Below are positions 1 through 12,541 of a stretch of 64,000 nt of DNA, piece by piece. A program made the position numbers and the translations under genes. The DNA lies in the NCBI GenBank assembly GCA_024036415.1, contig JAMWET010001220.1:62001-126000 (forward strand). The letters run 5' to 3'. The notes below the pieces were generated by a model. That model was not told the origin of the DNA and ran no database searches. It saw only the letters and a list, made by a program, of their open reading frames with translations. Numbering within the stretch: position 1 is the first letter of the stretch; every line of letters begins with the position of its first letter. The stretch comes from Prochilodus magdalenae (lineage: Eukaryota > Chordata > Actinopteri > Characiformes > Prochilodontidae).

Positions 1-904
1 AGTTCATGCAGCTCCAGATGACTGAAAGCTTCCCACGGGCAGATCTCCATGAAATCTGCAGAAGACAACAACATTTGCACTGGACCCTCCTTTTGGCTGG
101 AAAGTAAAGTGTGTGGCTCTACATGGCTGCTAGTTTAAGGAGTTGAGGAAACATAAGAAAGTGCTCAAAGGTGACATACCAGTTCCCAAACTCTCCATTC
201 CAGGAATTTCATTACCAAACCTGTGAAAGATGAACATTAGCATACGAATGTAGACCACAACTAAATCACTTTATATAAATGCATGAATGCATATTGCATG
301 TATCACTAGACTAATTTTATTCTGACAGCAAAATGATTAATAAAATATAATAACACTTTTCCACTGCGATTTTTTTCACCCATGTAACTGAAATATGAGG
401 CAGATTCATTTTATTGTACTTACATCCTACATGAGTCTTCTATTGGCTCGGTTTAGCATTCTGGTCATAATACCAATTTCTTGCTATGTCTTAATTTTTT
501 TTACATTAATCTGCAAAATGTTATACTTCTGAAAACACTGAACAGTGATGCTGTACTGTGCAAAAACATATCCTGGGAACACAGTGAAAACAAGAATTTC
601 TTATTTTATAATCGTAAATAAAGAACATATTTATTATTTATTTATTGCATATTACCACATACTATAGTATTATATATAAATATTAAAACAATAATGAAAT
701 AAATATAGATGTAAATGAATTCACTTAGACATAAAGTAAACAGACTTACCCAATCACACCTCTCTTAGGAGGCTTGCTTTTGAACTGGCGGGTAGACCTC
801 TGTTTGAAGCGTTGTGGGCCCTTTCGTGGAGAGATAGGTGCGGGAGCCTTCATCGGTGTCTTGCTGCCAGCCTTGAGTTCTGGTTTGGACACCTCCAGAT
901 TCAT
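1..904 (-). CDS. pde6g: Rod/cone cGMP phosphodiesterase 6 inhibitory gamma subunit (3' end cut by window)
   Basis: PDE6 gamma is a small, largely unfolded photoreceptor protein that blocks the PDE6 catalytic subunits until transducin alpha-GTP displaces it. Three coding exons read on the minus strand: 904..750, 220..180 and 55..1, joined in phase (GG|G and G|AT) by GT-AG introns. The 83 visible residues begin MNLE and hold the proline- and basic-rich centre ([22 protein letters not shown]), the [14 protein letters not shown] linker and the PDE-binding end [14 protein letters not shown]. Human PDE6G has 87 residues, so only about seven remain outside the window. The MNLE start favours PDE6G over PDE6H. 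Odd points are FME in place of the usual ITV before ICPW, and NE in place of DD in the linker. A TATA-containing candidate promoter lies near 2.37 kb. Identity of the family is very firm; which teleost duplicate it is cannot be told. Confidence 0.9.
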
Positions 905-1659
905 AGCTTTGGAGTTTGTTTGGGAGCTTGAGGATTAAACTGATGGAGTGTTTGTATTCACAGACCTATAGCGGATTAAGATAAGGGGATGAGGACAAGG
1001 TCAAGGACAGATTTAGCCTGACCTGTGAATTACCTACATGACACTATGCATCACCGATTTAATAAAACTTGGGTCCAGAGTTACAGACATAAAGCTATTT
1101 TTGGTGATTCTCATAACGGAAGAATCCAAAGTCAAGAAATGTTGCCGCTTTAATTTGCTGAAGTTTTTACATTTTTATCTAAAATATAACAGCCTTTCAT
1201 TCAACCACATTCATCCTCCTACGACATGATTATCTCCACTAGTTTACATGACTCATGGCCTTCAGGTAATAACACCAGATTTCAGGGCTGCAGTAAAGCA
1301 CAGAGGTCCTATAATCTCCTCCTCAAGTGCTCTCCTCCTGCTCTCCTCCACCCTGATGGTGAGCAAGATTCGAAATAATCTCATTACAAGAAGGACAGTG
1401 CACAATATGCTGTATTTAATGGAGCTAAAGCACACCAGCTCATCGGGTAATGCAAACTGGGAGCATGTCCTGAGCGCCGGATATAAGAGCCCAGCTCTGT
1501 CTGGTTGCGGAGTTTAGACAAGATATAAAATGATACATGAATAGACAGAAATTGTGCCAGCAATTACTGCTGGATCCTGAATGAAAACCTTCGAAGAGGT
1601 GGAAAGGTCTGAAGCAAACTACAACTACTGTGTTTAGCCATCATACCGGACACCACAAT

Positions 1660-1835
1660 AAGGTTCTTTAATGATGGTGGAATTTTGGTTCCCTGAGAAA
1701 CCCAAAACCTTTAAAGAACCTTAACATAATTTAAAAGTTACTAATATTAAAAAGTATTAAATATATTTGGGGGTTCCTTCTAGACATTATGTAGAGGTTC
1801 TAAAAAGGTTCTTAAAGGTTCTTTACACTCACATG
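1660..1835. repeat. MITE-like fragment rich in GGTTCTTTAAAGAACC-type palindromes
   Basis: The stretch repeatedly carries AAGGTTCTTTA and TAAAGAACCTT in both orientations. This is the signature of a widespread teleost non-autonomous repeat; a fuller copy lies at 24545-25160. Ends are uncertain. Confidence 0.45.
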
Positions 1836-2300
1836 TCTTTTACCAAAAAATGTCTCTCCAAAAAAAAAAAAAACGGTACTGGTATCAACTACAGAGCACA
1901 GCTGGCCCCTCAGACTGTTCTGAAAGTTCCTGTCTGGTTAACGTTAACAATACTTTGGCAACACTAAGCATGTAATGTTCTATGTAAGCTTCCATTTGGC
2001 CAGATCTGACTTTAATCTAAATATGCGCTATCAGGTTACACATTCATGTTGGATAGAGTACCAGCACTCATAAAGATTCAGTGACTTAATTATCATAAAT
2101 GTAAATAGCCTAAATAGTTTATCAATACCATCCAACACTAGGCCATCACAGTTCACATAAATCCATATTATCACGTCTAGTCTTAAATCTCTAAAGACTA
2201 CATGCAAGCATAAAGCATGGCGGACAGGGTCCAACTGAGCGCCTGAGAAATGACCATTAAAATCTTCTACCCATCCCAGAGCATCAAAACTGCGTGACTC

Positions 2301-2375
2301 ACCTGCCTGTCGGCTCTCTCAGTTCTATGTTGTTTACTAGTTGTGGAATGTGAATTGCTGGGCTACCCTTTTATA
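2301..2375 (-). promoter_or_regulatory. Candidate pde6g core promoter and untranslated first exon
   Basis: Read on the minus strand, a TATAAAA box (2375..2369) is followed about 65 bases later by a strong splice donor, CAG|GTGAGT, at 2303/2302. This fits a short noncoding first exon starting near 2340. No other minus-strand gene lies nearby, and the pde6g start-codon exon is 1.4 kb downstream with AG acceptor-like sites ahead of it. The link to pde6g is an inference from position and strand. Confidence 0.45.
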
Positions 2376-2449
2376 GTGCTCAGAAAGGTAAGGGGCTTAT
2401 ACGTGATTCTCACGTCTGGCCCAAGCGTCTCCTCCCCTTCCATTCAGTG

Positions 2450-2458
2450 TCAAGGTCA
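2450..2458 (+). promoter_or_regulatory. Candidate estrogen-related-receptor element upstream of the pde6g TATA box
   Basis: TCAAGGTCA is an exact match to the extended nuclear-receptor half site bound by ERR-family receptors as monomers. It sits about 75 bases upstream of the candidate minus-strand TATA box. ERR-beta is active in rod photoreceptors, so the placement makes sense, but a nine-base match alone is weak evidence. Confidence 0.3.
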
Positions 2459-5151
2459 CCTGTAACATTAAGGGTTACATGTGGTCACTTGTACAGATTT
2501 CAGAAGAGCTCAGCTCATCCTCTTTTCCATCAGTGACACACATTTCCGAGAGAGGGATAACAAGCCACTAGGATGTCATCAGTCATCCCATGTCTTATAG
2601 ATTTTTAGTTACATATAACACAACTGAACTAACGTAACTAGTCACTGGCCTGCTATTTCACTGATATTACCCCCAGTTCATCCTAGGGCATCTGCTGAAG
2701 GGCTTCTGGCTCCTCAGGCTCTTTGGCTGGTTATCATTGGCTTGCGTATTAGGAGGCTGGAATATACATATAGGGTTGTTCATGAATTACACGCTATTGC
2801 ATTATGGAGAGCCACAGTAGGCAATATGCATTTGCATTATTGCAAAATTACATTACATTAAACAGATAAATGGAATTTTTTCTTTGCAGAAACAAAACAA
2901 ACTGCTTTTAGTTCTGTTATGTACGTAAACCGTAAAGTCAGTCCAGGTATACAGGGCAAGCCTACTTCTGGGTAATATGTATTGGCTTCACCAGAGCGCC
3001 CTCTCTTGGCTATCCAGGTTTCTAGATCAGTGGATCAGGTCCTCTGATTCCTCTTGTTGCAAGTACTGCCGGTAGACTGACCTATGTTTCAGTCTGATAT
3101 TAGAAATGGTAAACAGGGACAGCTCTACAGCAGGGCTGTTTACTGAAAGAGTATCTGTAAAACTAATACAACATAAAATATACAGTCCAGAAGAGGACAG
3201 ACAGGACTGAGGGAGCAGCTCTGATGCAGGTTAGTGATTAAGAAGATGCAAAGGCAGATTTCATATTATCACATGTACAGCATGGTATATTTTACAGGCC
3301 CTAAATCATACATAAGATTATGGCAGTTCATAAAGATGCATATTGTCCAATGTTAATGCAGACATATGTTCCAAAGCTTGGATCAAAAGGAAAGTTCAAG
3401 AGGAAAATGCTTTTTCAGTATTATTCAAGCAAACACGTTTCAGAAAATACATGTAAACTACAAAGACCCATCTGCAGTGCAGTTGTTCTTACAGCAGAGC
3501 CCCATGTTTTCTTGCAGTGCACCTATGGCACAACTGCATCTCCCTCTCGTCTTCTCCTCATCAGCAGTCTCAGAGATTGAGTTCTTTAAGCATACCGGTA
3601 ATCCCCCATAACTCCTCCATTCAGCTGATGAATTAATACCGTCCACATCTCAGTCTGAACACACAGGTAAACACAAACGAGTCTAAACAATTAACCGTAT
3701 AGTAGTTTTACCTTGCAGTTCAGAATTTTGTTTTTTTTATATAATAAATTATAAAATCATTTTGTTTTAGGAATAAACATAAAGCCAATGTGGTGGGCTG
3801 TAAATTAAGTGTATGAGCAACATCAAAGCCCACCATACTGTAGCACTATACACATGCATAGCCCCTGGACATGTGCATAGCCCCTTAAATCCACAAACAA
3901 GTCTTAGTGGTGTGAGTTTAAGAAGAGACATAGAGGCTACGTTTCTGTCACCTTCACAAAAACAAGTGTTAAGAACCTTAAGGTTTTGAACATTAGGCTT
4001 ATAATGAAGTTAATTAAGTTAATGAGTTAATCTCAATACTTACTGTTCAGTAACTACAAATCATTCAGCATTTATAATAGAAACAGTACTTTAATGTATT
4101 AAAGCTTGAACCCACATGCAGCCCTATGTCAAAAAAATTACATTTTATGCCTGTGATGTTTCAAATTATTTCGGTCTGCAATTCAACATTCAACTAGAGC
4201 AACAAAGTGAAAGTATAGTGTAGAATATAACCAAATACACTCAGAAGGAAGTGTCAGACTGCAGTGCTATTGGGAAGGAAGATAAAGGTCACCAGGAACA
4301 TAAAAAATGCTAATAAATTTAGACTGATATGGTCAATAGTTATTGAGCTACACAGAACTAGCGTCTCTCAGGACAGCATTGGGACTCGTCACTAAAAATG
4401 ACCCGCTGCCATTCCGAGTCACTCCATGACAGTCTGGCACGACACCATTGCGGTGTTTGGAGTTTTGGAGTGTCTGCAGTGCTAATCCACAAACTTTAAT
4501 TCCTGTTACTTCTCTCAAAACTTAAACAGTTTTACTTGCCAGGACACAGTAGATGGTGGCATCACTTGGGAACCCAAAGCCTCCCCAAATATAAAAATGT
4601 ACATCCAGGGGCCACATTCCTGCACAGAACCTAAAAGCACTAAAGGAACCTCTGCATTCCACCACGAGATTATCAGCGAGGTCAGATACTGATGTTGTGC
4701 CATCATTCCAGAAAACAAAATTCCATTTCTCGTGGGGCTTTAAACGCTAATAATTGAAATTCCATATTGTTTTCTTCTACTGGTATGTTTTCCTTTTCTG
4801 AGGAGCTCTTAGAAGCTGTGTGTATGCTGTATTCTGCTGATCACCTGTGCCAATACTGGGTGATCCTAAAAGCCAAAGTCCCTAAACAGAGCAAACCCTT
4901 TTGGACATATAAAATAAAACATTACTTAAATGACTACAACCACTGTGCTCCTGGGTTAAAAGTCACAAGACATGAGGACAGTCATGTAAAAAAGGTTTAT
5001 TCTCAAGACCTAGCAGTCTTTGGGCACACCATACCATGGTATACACATACAGGATATTCTGCTAATGTACAGTATTATTCATCTTGTCTGTCGCACAGTT
5101 ACCATTAGGTGGTGCTGTTGTTTTACATCAGAAACATCATAATAACATCAC
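2459..5151. other. Intergenic DNA, no gene recognised
   Basis: This AT-rich stretch upstream of pde6g shows only short chance ORFs (the longest, 113 codons at 4767-5108, has no recognisable domain). No known repeat boundary or RNA gene could be made out. Confidence 0.5.
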
Positions 5152-6030
5152 GTCTCTCTGTATGTGTCCCTCTAGAGAACTAAGTCTCTCTGTATATGTG
5201 TCCCTCTACAGAACTGAGTCTCTCTGTATATATGTCCCTCCAGAGAACTGAGTCTCTCTGTGTATGTGTCCCATCTAGGGAACTGAGTCTCTCTGTATAT
5301 GTGTCCCTCTAGAGAACTAAGTCTCTCTGTATATGTGTCCCTCTAGAGAACTAAGTCTCTCTGTATATGTGTCCCTCTAGAGAACTGAGTCTCTCTGTAT
5401 ATGTGTCCCTCTAGAGAACTGAGTCTCTCTGTATATGTGTCCCTCTAGAGAACTGAGTCTCTCTGTATATGTGTCCCATCTAGGGAACTGAGTCTCTCTG
5501 TATATGTGTCCCATCTAGGGAACTGAGTCTCTCTGTGTATGTGTCCCATCTAGGGAACTGAGTCTCTCTGTATATGTGTCCCTCTAGAGAACTGAGTCTC
5601 TCTGTATATGTGTCCCTCTAGAGAACTGAGTCTCTCTGTATATGTGTCCCTCTAGAGAACTGAGTCTCTCTGTTTACATGTCCTTCTATAGAACCGAGTC
5701 TCATTGTGTATGTGTACATCTAGGGAACGGAGTGTCTCTATTTATGTGTCTCTCTATGGAACTGAGTCTCTTTGTGTACGTGTTCCTCTATGGAGCCAAG
5801 ACTCTCTGTGTGTATGTGTTCCTCTAGGGGGCCAAATGTCTTTGTGTATGTGTCTCTCTATGGAACTGTATCTCTCTTCATATGTGTCTCTCTATGAAAC
5901 TGAATCTCTCTGTGTATGTGTGTCCCTCTAGAAACTGAGTCTCTCTGTATATGTGTCCCTCTAGGGAACTGAGTTTCTCTGTGTATGTGTCCCATCTAGG
6001 GAACTGAGTCTCTCTGTGTCTTTATATGGA
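5152..6030. repeat. 34-bp minisatellite, about 25 copies
   Basis: Tandem array whose unit reads gtctctctgtatatgtgtcc followed by ctctagagaactga (34 bases). The 5' and middle copies are nearly identical, with two main variants (CCCTCTAGAGAAC and CCCATCTAGGGAAC) and TGTATA or TGTGTA. Copies from about 5670 on are degenerate. The unit is not a multiple of three, so the open frames across it (for example 5642-5827 and 5704-5931) are artefacts of repetition. Confidence 0.95.
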
Positions 6031-8180
6031 ACTGAGTTTTTTTTTGGTCAGGAATTCTATAGTAGTGCTGTACTATGTCATATGGCGTGAAATGAAACAC
6101 CCGGTGTGTGAAGGCCTCAAGTGTCCAGCTACGCTTCAAATGACCATGTAATAAACCTTTATAACAAGCACCGTTAACAGATTTAGGAAACCTAAAAGAC
6201 AGGACAGGACAGCAGTCACTTTAGATGAGGGAGAGGAACACAAATAGCTAATGTGTACATATTGTTATCTCTCATTGGTACATGCACATATTTAACACTG
6301 CCTTATTCAAATCAAACTGAACAAAATGTCAGAAAAAACTATTTCTCATAAAAATCTCTCATCTTAAATAAACAACAAATCTTTCTCTGCCAGTTCACAG
6401 TAAAAACATCACAAAAACTAGATGAAATAAAAAGAAAATAGGAAGTGTAAAGGCAGAATGCATCAGTCAACAGAATGTGTCAGATTGTTTCTTAGGAGAA
6501 AAAGAAAGCAGATTTCCAGGAAAGTAATTGATACATTTAGGGAGTGCCATGGTGGCTTAAGGCATCACCAACAGGCTTGATAGGGAGCAACTCATCAGTA
6601 ACATGGAAGCTTGTGGATTGGTGGCTTTGAGAAATACTTAGCTATGCAGCCAGCAGTCTACACCCCTCGCCACTCCCAGAGAAGGCACACTTGAATTCAT
6701 ATACCGTGTTTAGCCAAGTCAACATTAACCAGGGCACAAATAATAAAGAGGCTATCCAGAGAACATCATAACTTTAACTAATCCATTAGGACAGTACAAG
6801 CCAGGAGACCTGTATACTGTTGCTGGTTGAATAGTTTCTCCCTTCCTGACTTTACTAACTAAATGAATGTACCTGAGCAATGGAATACAATCAGGCTTTC
6901 GGGTCTGCTTGATAAGTGTTGGTTTGGTCAATGCCTATGGTCAGCAACCTTAGGGAGTAGAACTCATATCTTTTTACCTGGCTCACATAGCCCATTGTTT
7001 CTGTGTGCTACTTTCTAGTGATGGTCAAGGGCACGCTGCCAACCATGAGCTGGCATGCAAACAGCCACACAAAGGAGCTAATGCTAGGCATATACCCACC
7101 CTGATTAAACACAGTACTTTATTTGTTGTTTTTGGTGTTAAATGTAAATGTAAAGGTGTGTTAAGTTTTGTTTCTGGGTCACTGGTAGTGTGAAGTGTGC
7201 AGTTGGTGGTGACTGACTTATGCATGTGTCTTTCTGCCTGTTTAGCATTTATAACTGCATTGTGTTTATTGCATTGTATTTATTCAGTTCCATTTGCTGA
7301 AATAAAATCTAAATATTGTCAAACACAACCATATTACATTAAATGAATGGATGTAGAATATGCATGCTAGCATTTATATTTTGGGAATTTTAAGTCATAA
7401 AAAATAGAAATAGAATAAGACTCCTGACTACTGACTTGCAGAACTGTTACCATCAGATAAACAGCAACTAAATCTTTCATCTTGGATAACAAAATCAAGC
7501 ACCACTCTTTCTTCAGATCTGAGGACTTAGTAGTCACAGGTTTTTCTGACCATCCCTCCACTGTGGAAAACAATGCAAACATATGGGTTTGAAAGGATGT
7601 GTAGCCATCAAAAGCTTTTACAGAGAAAAGAAAATACACTGACCTTTATACAGTAATACCTGCAATGGAAACTCACATGATGTGAATTTAAATATTAGGT
7701 AAACTGAACACATTTATGTTTTAATGAATATGTTTATGAATCTTGTCACAACACTATTACATGATTAATTATACTATAAACTGTACTGTAATAATGATCT
7801 ATTTACAGGCTTTGTCAATAATCCACCTTGAAATCTGCACTCTAGGAACATGTAAAATTCTGAATATAAATGAATATATTCTCAGTTCTATGTGGTTTCT
7901 TGGCTCAGAATCTTCACTGACGCTGTTCATTTTACCACATCTAAAATGACATCAGTTTTATTGTACAGCTCCCTCAAGACAAAATATTATGTATGATCAG
8001 TATGTACATTTCCACCCTACACATTTCCACTGCCCGTCCTTTAATGCATGTTATGTAACTATACAGAACCTGTTACTGAAAAACCTAAATTATGTCAGTG
8101 GGCTCTGTAAGGACATGTTTATGACTGCACTTTCCCAACTCCACATCTTGAAACCAACCCGCATAGCAGATTTACTGTTT
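6031..8180. other. Intergenic DNA upstream of lgals3bp, no gene recognised
   Basis: AT-rich sequence with short chance ORFs only. No conserved protein, tRNA-like sequence or complete mobile element was recognised. Confidence 0.5.
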
Positions 8181-8195
8181 GGAGAAACGAAACTT
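8181..8195 (+). promoter_or_regulatory. Candidate IRF/interferon-response element upstream of lgals3bp
   Basis: GGAGAAACGAAACTT contains the IRF core pattern AANNGAAA and ends in GAAACT as interferon-response elements do, but the two GAAA units are one base closer than in the standard GAAANNGAAA. It lies about 70 bases before the splice donor of the probable noncoding first exon (GGAG|GTAAGA at 8266/8267). Mammalian LGALS3BP is interferon-inducible, which makes the site plausible. Confidence 0.35.
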
Positions 8196-8397
8196 AAGAG
8201 CTTAGCACTGCTTTTAGCCAGGACACTAGAGGAGATCTGTGGCATAATCTTCTTGTTGCTCTGGAGGTAAGATGCAATTTCCTTTTCACAGAAACATGCA
8301 GGGTGTTTTGCAAAAAGGCTGGATTTCTCTATGTTTGATAGAAGGTACTAGGTAGTGGTGCTCATGCTTTTATGTTCTTTTTCACAGCTCTGCAAAA

Positions 8398-9422
8398 ATG
8401 ATGGTTTCTAGATATACTTTTTGTGCTGTTTGGAGCCTCCTGTTCCTTCATGTCTCTGCACAGGGCTGGGGTCTATTTAGTGAGTACATCTTTGTCTATG
8501 TCACTGCGCAACATTTTTGCATTCATTTTTTTGTTTTTTGCAGGCTTTTTTATAAGAATATCTTTTTTACTTTGACACATATTTCATAGAAAGCAATGTC
8601 TGCTACTAGCTCTGCACTTCACTAAATTTAAATAGCGTTACATGTTACTTGTTTTTAATTTGAAATGCATTGTGTCATTCTGCAGATGCCCAGTCAAAGG
8701 GACCTCCACGAGAGGGTGGGTTGAGGTTGGTGGGTGGCGGCCTTCCATCTACAGGTCGTGTGGAGGTGTACCATGATGGGCAGTGGGGAACAGTGTGCGA
8801 CGATAATTGGGAAATTGCTCACGCTCAGGTGGTGTGCCGACAGCTGGGCTTCCCAGGAGCTGTCTCAGCCACTGTGGGAGGAACCAATGGAGAAGGTAAA
8901 TTTCAGAAAGCATGAATAGCAGGAAGAGCATTCTATTGACCCTACATGAAACTACCCATCATTAATACAAATGCCCATATCTTAAAAATATTTTCCAGGT
9001 TCTGGTCCTATTTGGCTTGATGACCTAAGATGCAAGGGATCTGAGAGTACCTTGTCCAGTTGTCATTTTAAAGGCTGGGGCGTAACTGACTGCTCCCACA
9101 AAGAGGATGCCGGGGTAGTGTGTGAGAGTGGTAAGCCCTTTTAATACGCTCATGCTAATGCTCATGCTCACTATGCATCCAAAAGTTTGGAGACACCTTG
9201 TCTTCTAAGGTTTCTCAAGGTATTAATAAGCACACTTTGAGGATTTGTTTGCTTGTTTGTAGCATGTGTACACAAATCATACAACAAACATAATAAATCT
9301 AAATTATATATAAGAAACAGCAAAATAATACAAAAAGTCACATGAGAAAATAGCTTGTCCAAAACTTGCTTATTAATATAGAATTTTCCAGTAACAGCCA
9401 GCCATGAGATATAAAGGGATTA

Positions 9423-9508
<86 letters not shown>

Positions 9509-11540
9509 TACATGATACATTATTGTTTGTTAAGTAGCCTGTCATCCATGTGTTATTAAAGCTGGTGCACAAAGCCCAATCACAATTTTTTTCCCTTCCC
9601 TAACTTTCTTCAGGAAGGTCCTGTAAGAAAATAGCAGATTCGTAAACCTCAGAATCACTCTTTTTTAAGAGCAAGTCCCAAATTGGTTAAGAGTCTTTAT
9701 CAAAACTACATGTGTGTTTCATGAATAAATTTCTTCTTTAAAATGATTGAGGAATGAGGCCCATTGCTATAAAGATTTGGTTGCACTCAGCCACAATTCA
9801 TCTGTGAAGTCAGTTAATGATGCTGGATAATTAGTTTTAAATTACGAACACCACATCAGCTCATTCTGGAGGTGTCGGATGGAATCACATCCCTCCAAAA
9901 TACACCTTACTGTCCTCCACAGCATGATATATATCCTTTGCTTGGTATTCATGGTGTCCTTGGTTTTGTGTGTAGCTGCTCAGGAGCATCTCATGGTTTT
10001 TGTATTATAATTCAATGGCGATTGCACAAGCTAACTGATCCAATTAATGATAAAAGTGAACCTAAATTCATTAAGTAGAAGAGGCAATTTTGTAAATAAA
10101 GTTTATGTCTATCAAATCGTTGTGGCATGAAAATGAGATGCAATTTGATTCTTTGCAGGTAAGGGTGTGGACAGCGACCGCACGTTTTCACTGGACCACA
10201 GCTTGGGCCTGTCTGATGAACTTGGGTTACTTTTTGACAGTGGGGACTATTGCGACATCAGCATTCTGATCCACAGCCCCAGTGAAGATGAAGCTGTAGA
10301 GCAAACACTCTGTGGCCACAGGTTGATCTTCTCACTCTACCCTCAGCTTAATATCACCAACACATCCGAAATTCTCCCTGTTAAGATCAGCCAGACCTGC
10401 CATCCCTTTGTCCCAAAATTCATCAGGTAAAAGTCCGATTAATTCCACAGACATACTTATCGGTCCGTTTGATGCATTATGATCACATGACATTGTTTTT
10501 TCAGGTATCTGTACACGGGCAAGATTGACGTCACCCTTGCTTCGGCTCAGTGTCTACACCAGTTATCGTACATGTTTGAATTAAATCAGCTCCTGGAAGA
10601 TGTAGGCAAGGTCTTCACCTTGATCCTAACTCAGGATAGCACCTTCTACACCCAAGTGTCCATGTATGAGTACAGTGTCCGTACAATGGACCTGCTCCTG
10701 CAGGAAAACGTTATCCAGTATCTCTCCTGGAACTTTGAGTTCCTCGTTTATACTCCTGTGTGGAAAACTATCTCTGTCCACATGATGGAAGCTCTCCTGT
10801 CTCGTTCTGACCTGGTGGTGCAGGATGAGGCTTTTGTTCTTGAGGCACTGCAGGACTGGATCAAAGAGAGAAAAGATGAAATAAGTCCAGAAAGCAAAGT
10901 CAACCTGCTGAAGCAGATTCGTTTCCCCATGATTCCAGTGGACAAGCTCTATGATATTCAGTTCTCCTCAGATATCTACCAGAGTAATGAAGCTTTTTAT
11001 AGCAGTGCTTTCCTGAAAGCTTTCCAGTTCAACACCCTGTCTTTCTCAAAGATCCGGAAGCAATTTAATAAGACTGATAGCTATTTGCCCAGGATCTACA
11101 CTGCTAACCCCTGGGGCATGATTATTAATTATACTACCTCTAATCCCAGTAATTATTATGGTCACTATGGCTATCAAAGTCCCGAAAGGATGCGGTCGTT
11201 CAGGACTCCGGTCCACAACAGCATGATTTTTAAGCAGCAGACTACCCCCTGGCAAGCACAGGTTTTTCTGCAGAGTTATGAATGCTCCAACCAAGGCTTC
11301 ACCTGTAACTCTCTACCTGTGGCAAGGCTCTATAATCAGGAGGGTCTGTATGCCTATCAAAGCACTATTCGCTTCAGCAACAGGGTGATTCTAACGTGCA
11401 AAACTGAAAACATTGTGTTTCACGTCCAAGATTTCAAAATCGACAAGGCAGAAATTCCAAACAACAGCAGTATGGGCCTGCCCAATCCCTGCCCTGATAA
11501 CTATTTCTTTACATTTGTCGTACGCCCAGAGTACATTTGA
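8398..11540 (+). CDS. lgals3bp: Galectin-3-binding protein (Mac-2-binding protein), SRCR-BTB-BACK secreted glycoprotein
   Basis: Secreted, oligomerising glycoprotein that binds galectins and matrix proteins and takes part in innate immunity. Coding exons are 8398-8479, 8686-8895, 8999-9130, 10159-10426 and 10505-11540; all junctions are GT-AG and in phase, giving 575 residues against 585 in human. Residues 1 to about 23 are a signal peptide (hydrophobic [12 protein letters not shown]). Residues about 40-141 form one group-A SRCR domain with six cysteines (VCDD, VCRQ, RCK, SSC, DC, VVCES). The fourth exon and the start of the fifth hold the BTB fold (DICI-type [26 protein letters not shown]), followed by a BACK-like helical region ([16 protein letters not shown]) and the family's C-terminal part ending [11 protein letters not shown] noncoding exon ending at 8266 splices to 8388. 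Teleosts have several paralogues, so a letter suffix is not given. Confidence 0.93.
9427..9504. repeat. (TA)n microsatellite in lgals3bp intron
   Basis: Uninterrupted TA dinucleotides, about 39 units, within the intron between the third and fourth coding exons. Confidence 0.97.
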
Positions 11541-11735
11541 TTACGCTCACTTCCATGCTAACAGGTCTCTAACATTTTGTTTCAATTGTATGTCCTACCA
11601 AGCCAATCCTAGAGCATTTGAAACATTAGAAATCGTTTAGATAACAACGCAGATGATTTCATTTAGTATTATTGTTGATGTTGTGTCATTGCAATATGAA
11701 AAACTGTCTATAACTTTTGAAGATGACTTAACAAT

Positions 11736-11741
11736 AATAAA
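11736..11741 (+). promoter_or_regulatory. lgals3bp poly(A) signal
   Basis: AATAAA lies 195 bases after the lgals3bp stop codon. It is the first canonical signal downstream and gives an ordinary short 3'UTR. Confidence 0.6.
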
Positions 11742-11990
11742 CAAATCTCTCAAACAAATTTCTCAGCCTACTGTTGTTGTGGTCTTGTAAATCAGAGAAA
11801 ATACTTCACATGCACAAACACCATGTGGATTCATAATTAGGTTAAGCTTAAGGCAGTGACATTCCACCATCTTAAAACCTGTCAGCTTATAAATGTGCCT
11901 TAATTTTTTGAGGTAAATGGGCAGTTAGTAAATTTTACTATACAGATTTACTATCATCCTCTTAAATTAGTATAGAATATAAATTGTTAC

Positions 11991-12021
<31 letters not shown>

Positions 12022-12482
12022 TGGACCATTATATGAATATATTTAAAACATGAAGATGATAAACTCGTATAACAGTAAAATTTGTATAATTTGACTTTTT
12101 AGCACCTTTGTGCTCATTATAGTGAACAATGGGACTGGAATTCTTTCCAACCAATACCTTTTTCTTAAATTTGTTCTTGAGAAAGGTCCATGGAAAAAGT
12201 CATCCCATCCATTCTACTGTAAAGACTTTATTTTTCTGTGGACAGTAATGACATATGATAATGATGAATAGTCCTACACAGTTAGGGGAAAGAAAAAGTG
12301 GAGTAGTAGGCAAAAACGTGTTAATGAAAAAAAGGACAGACAGTATTACAGACTTCTCCTTGGGAAACTTGTATCATTTTATCATCTATGGTTTAGATAG
12401 ATAGATAGATAAACCTAATAAAGAACAATGATACCATAATAGAATGTGTACATAAATAAAGAGAAGAAGAAAAAGAAGTACA

Positions 12483-12541
<59 letters not shown>
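12483..12541. repeat. (AAT)n microsatellite
   Basis: About 19 uninterrupted AAT units. Confidence 0.97.

Noticed and set aside
5152..6030. CRISPR-like regular array
   Set aside because: The 34-base units abut with no unique spacers, and the surroundings are vertebrate. It is a minisatellite.
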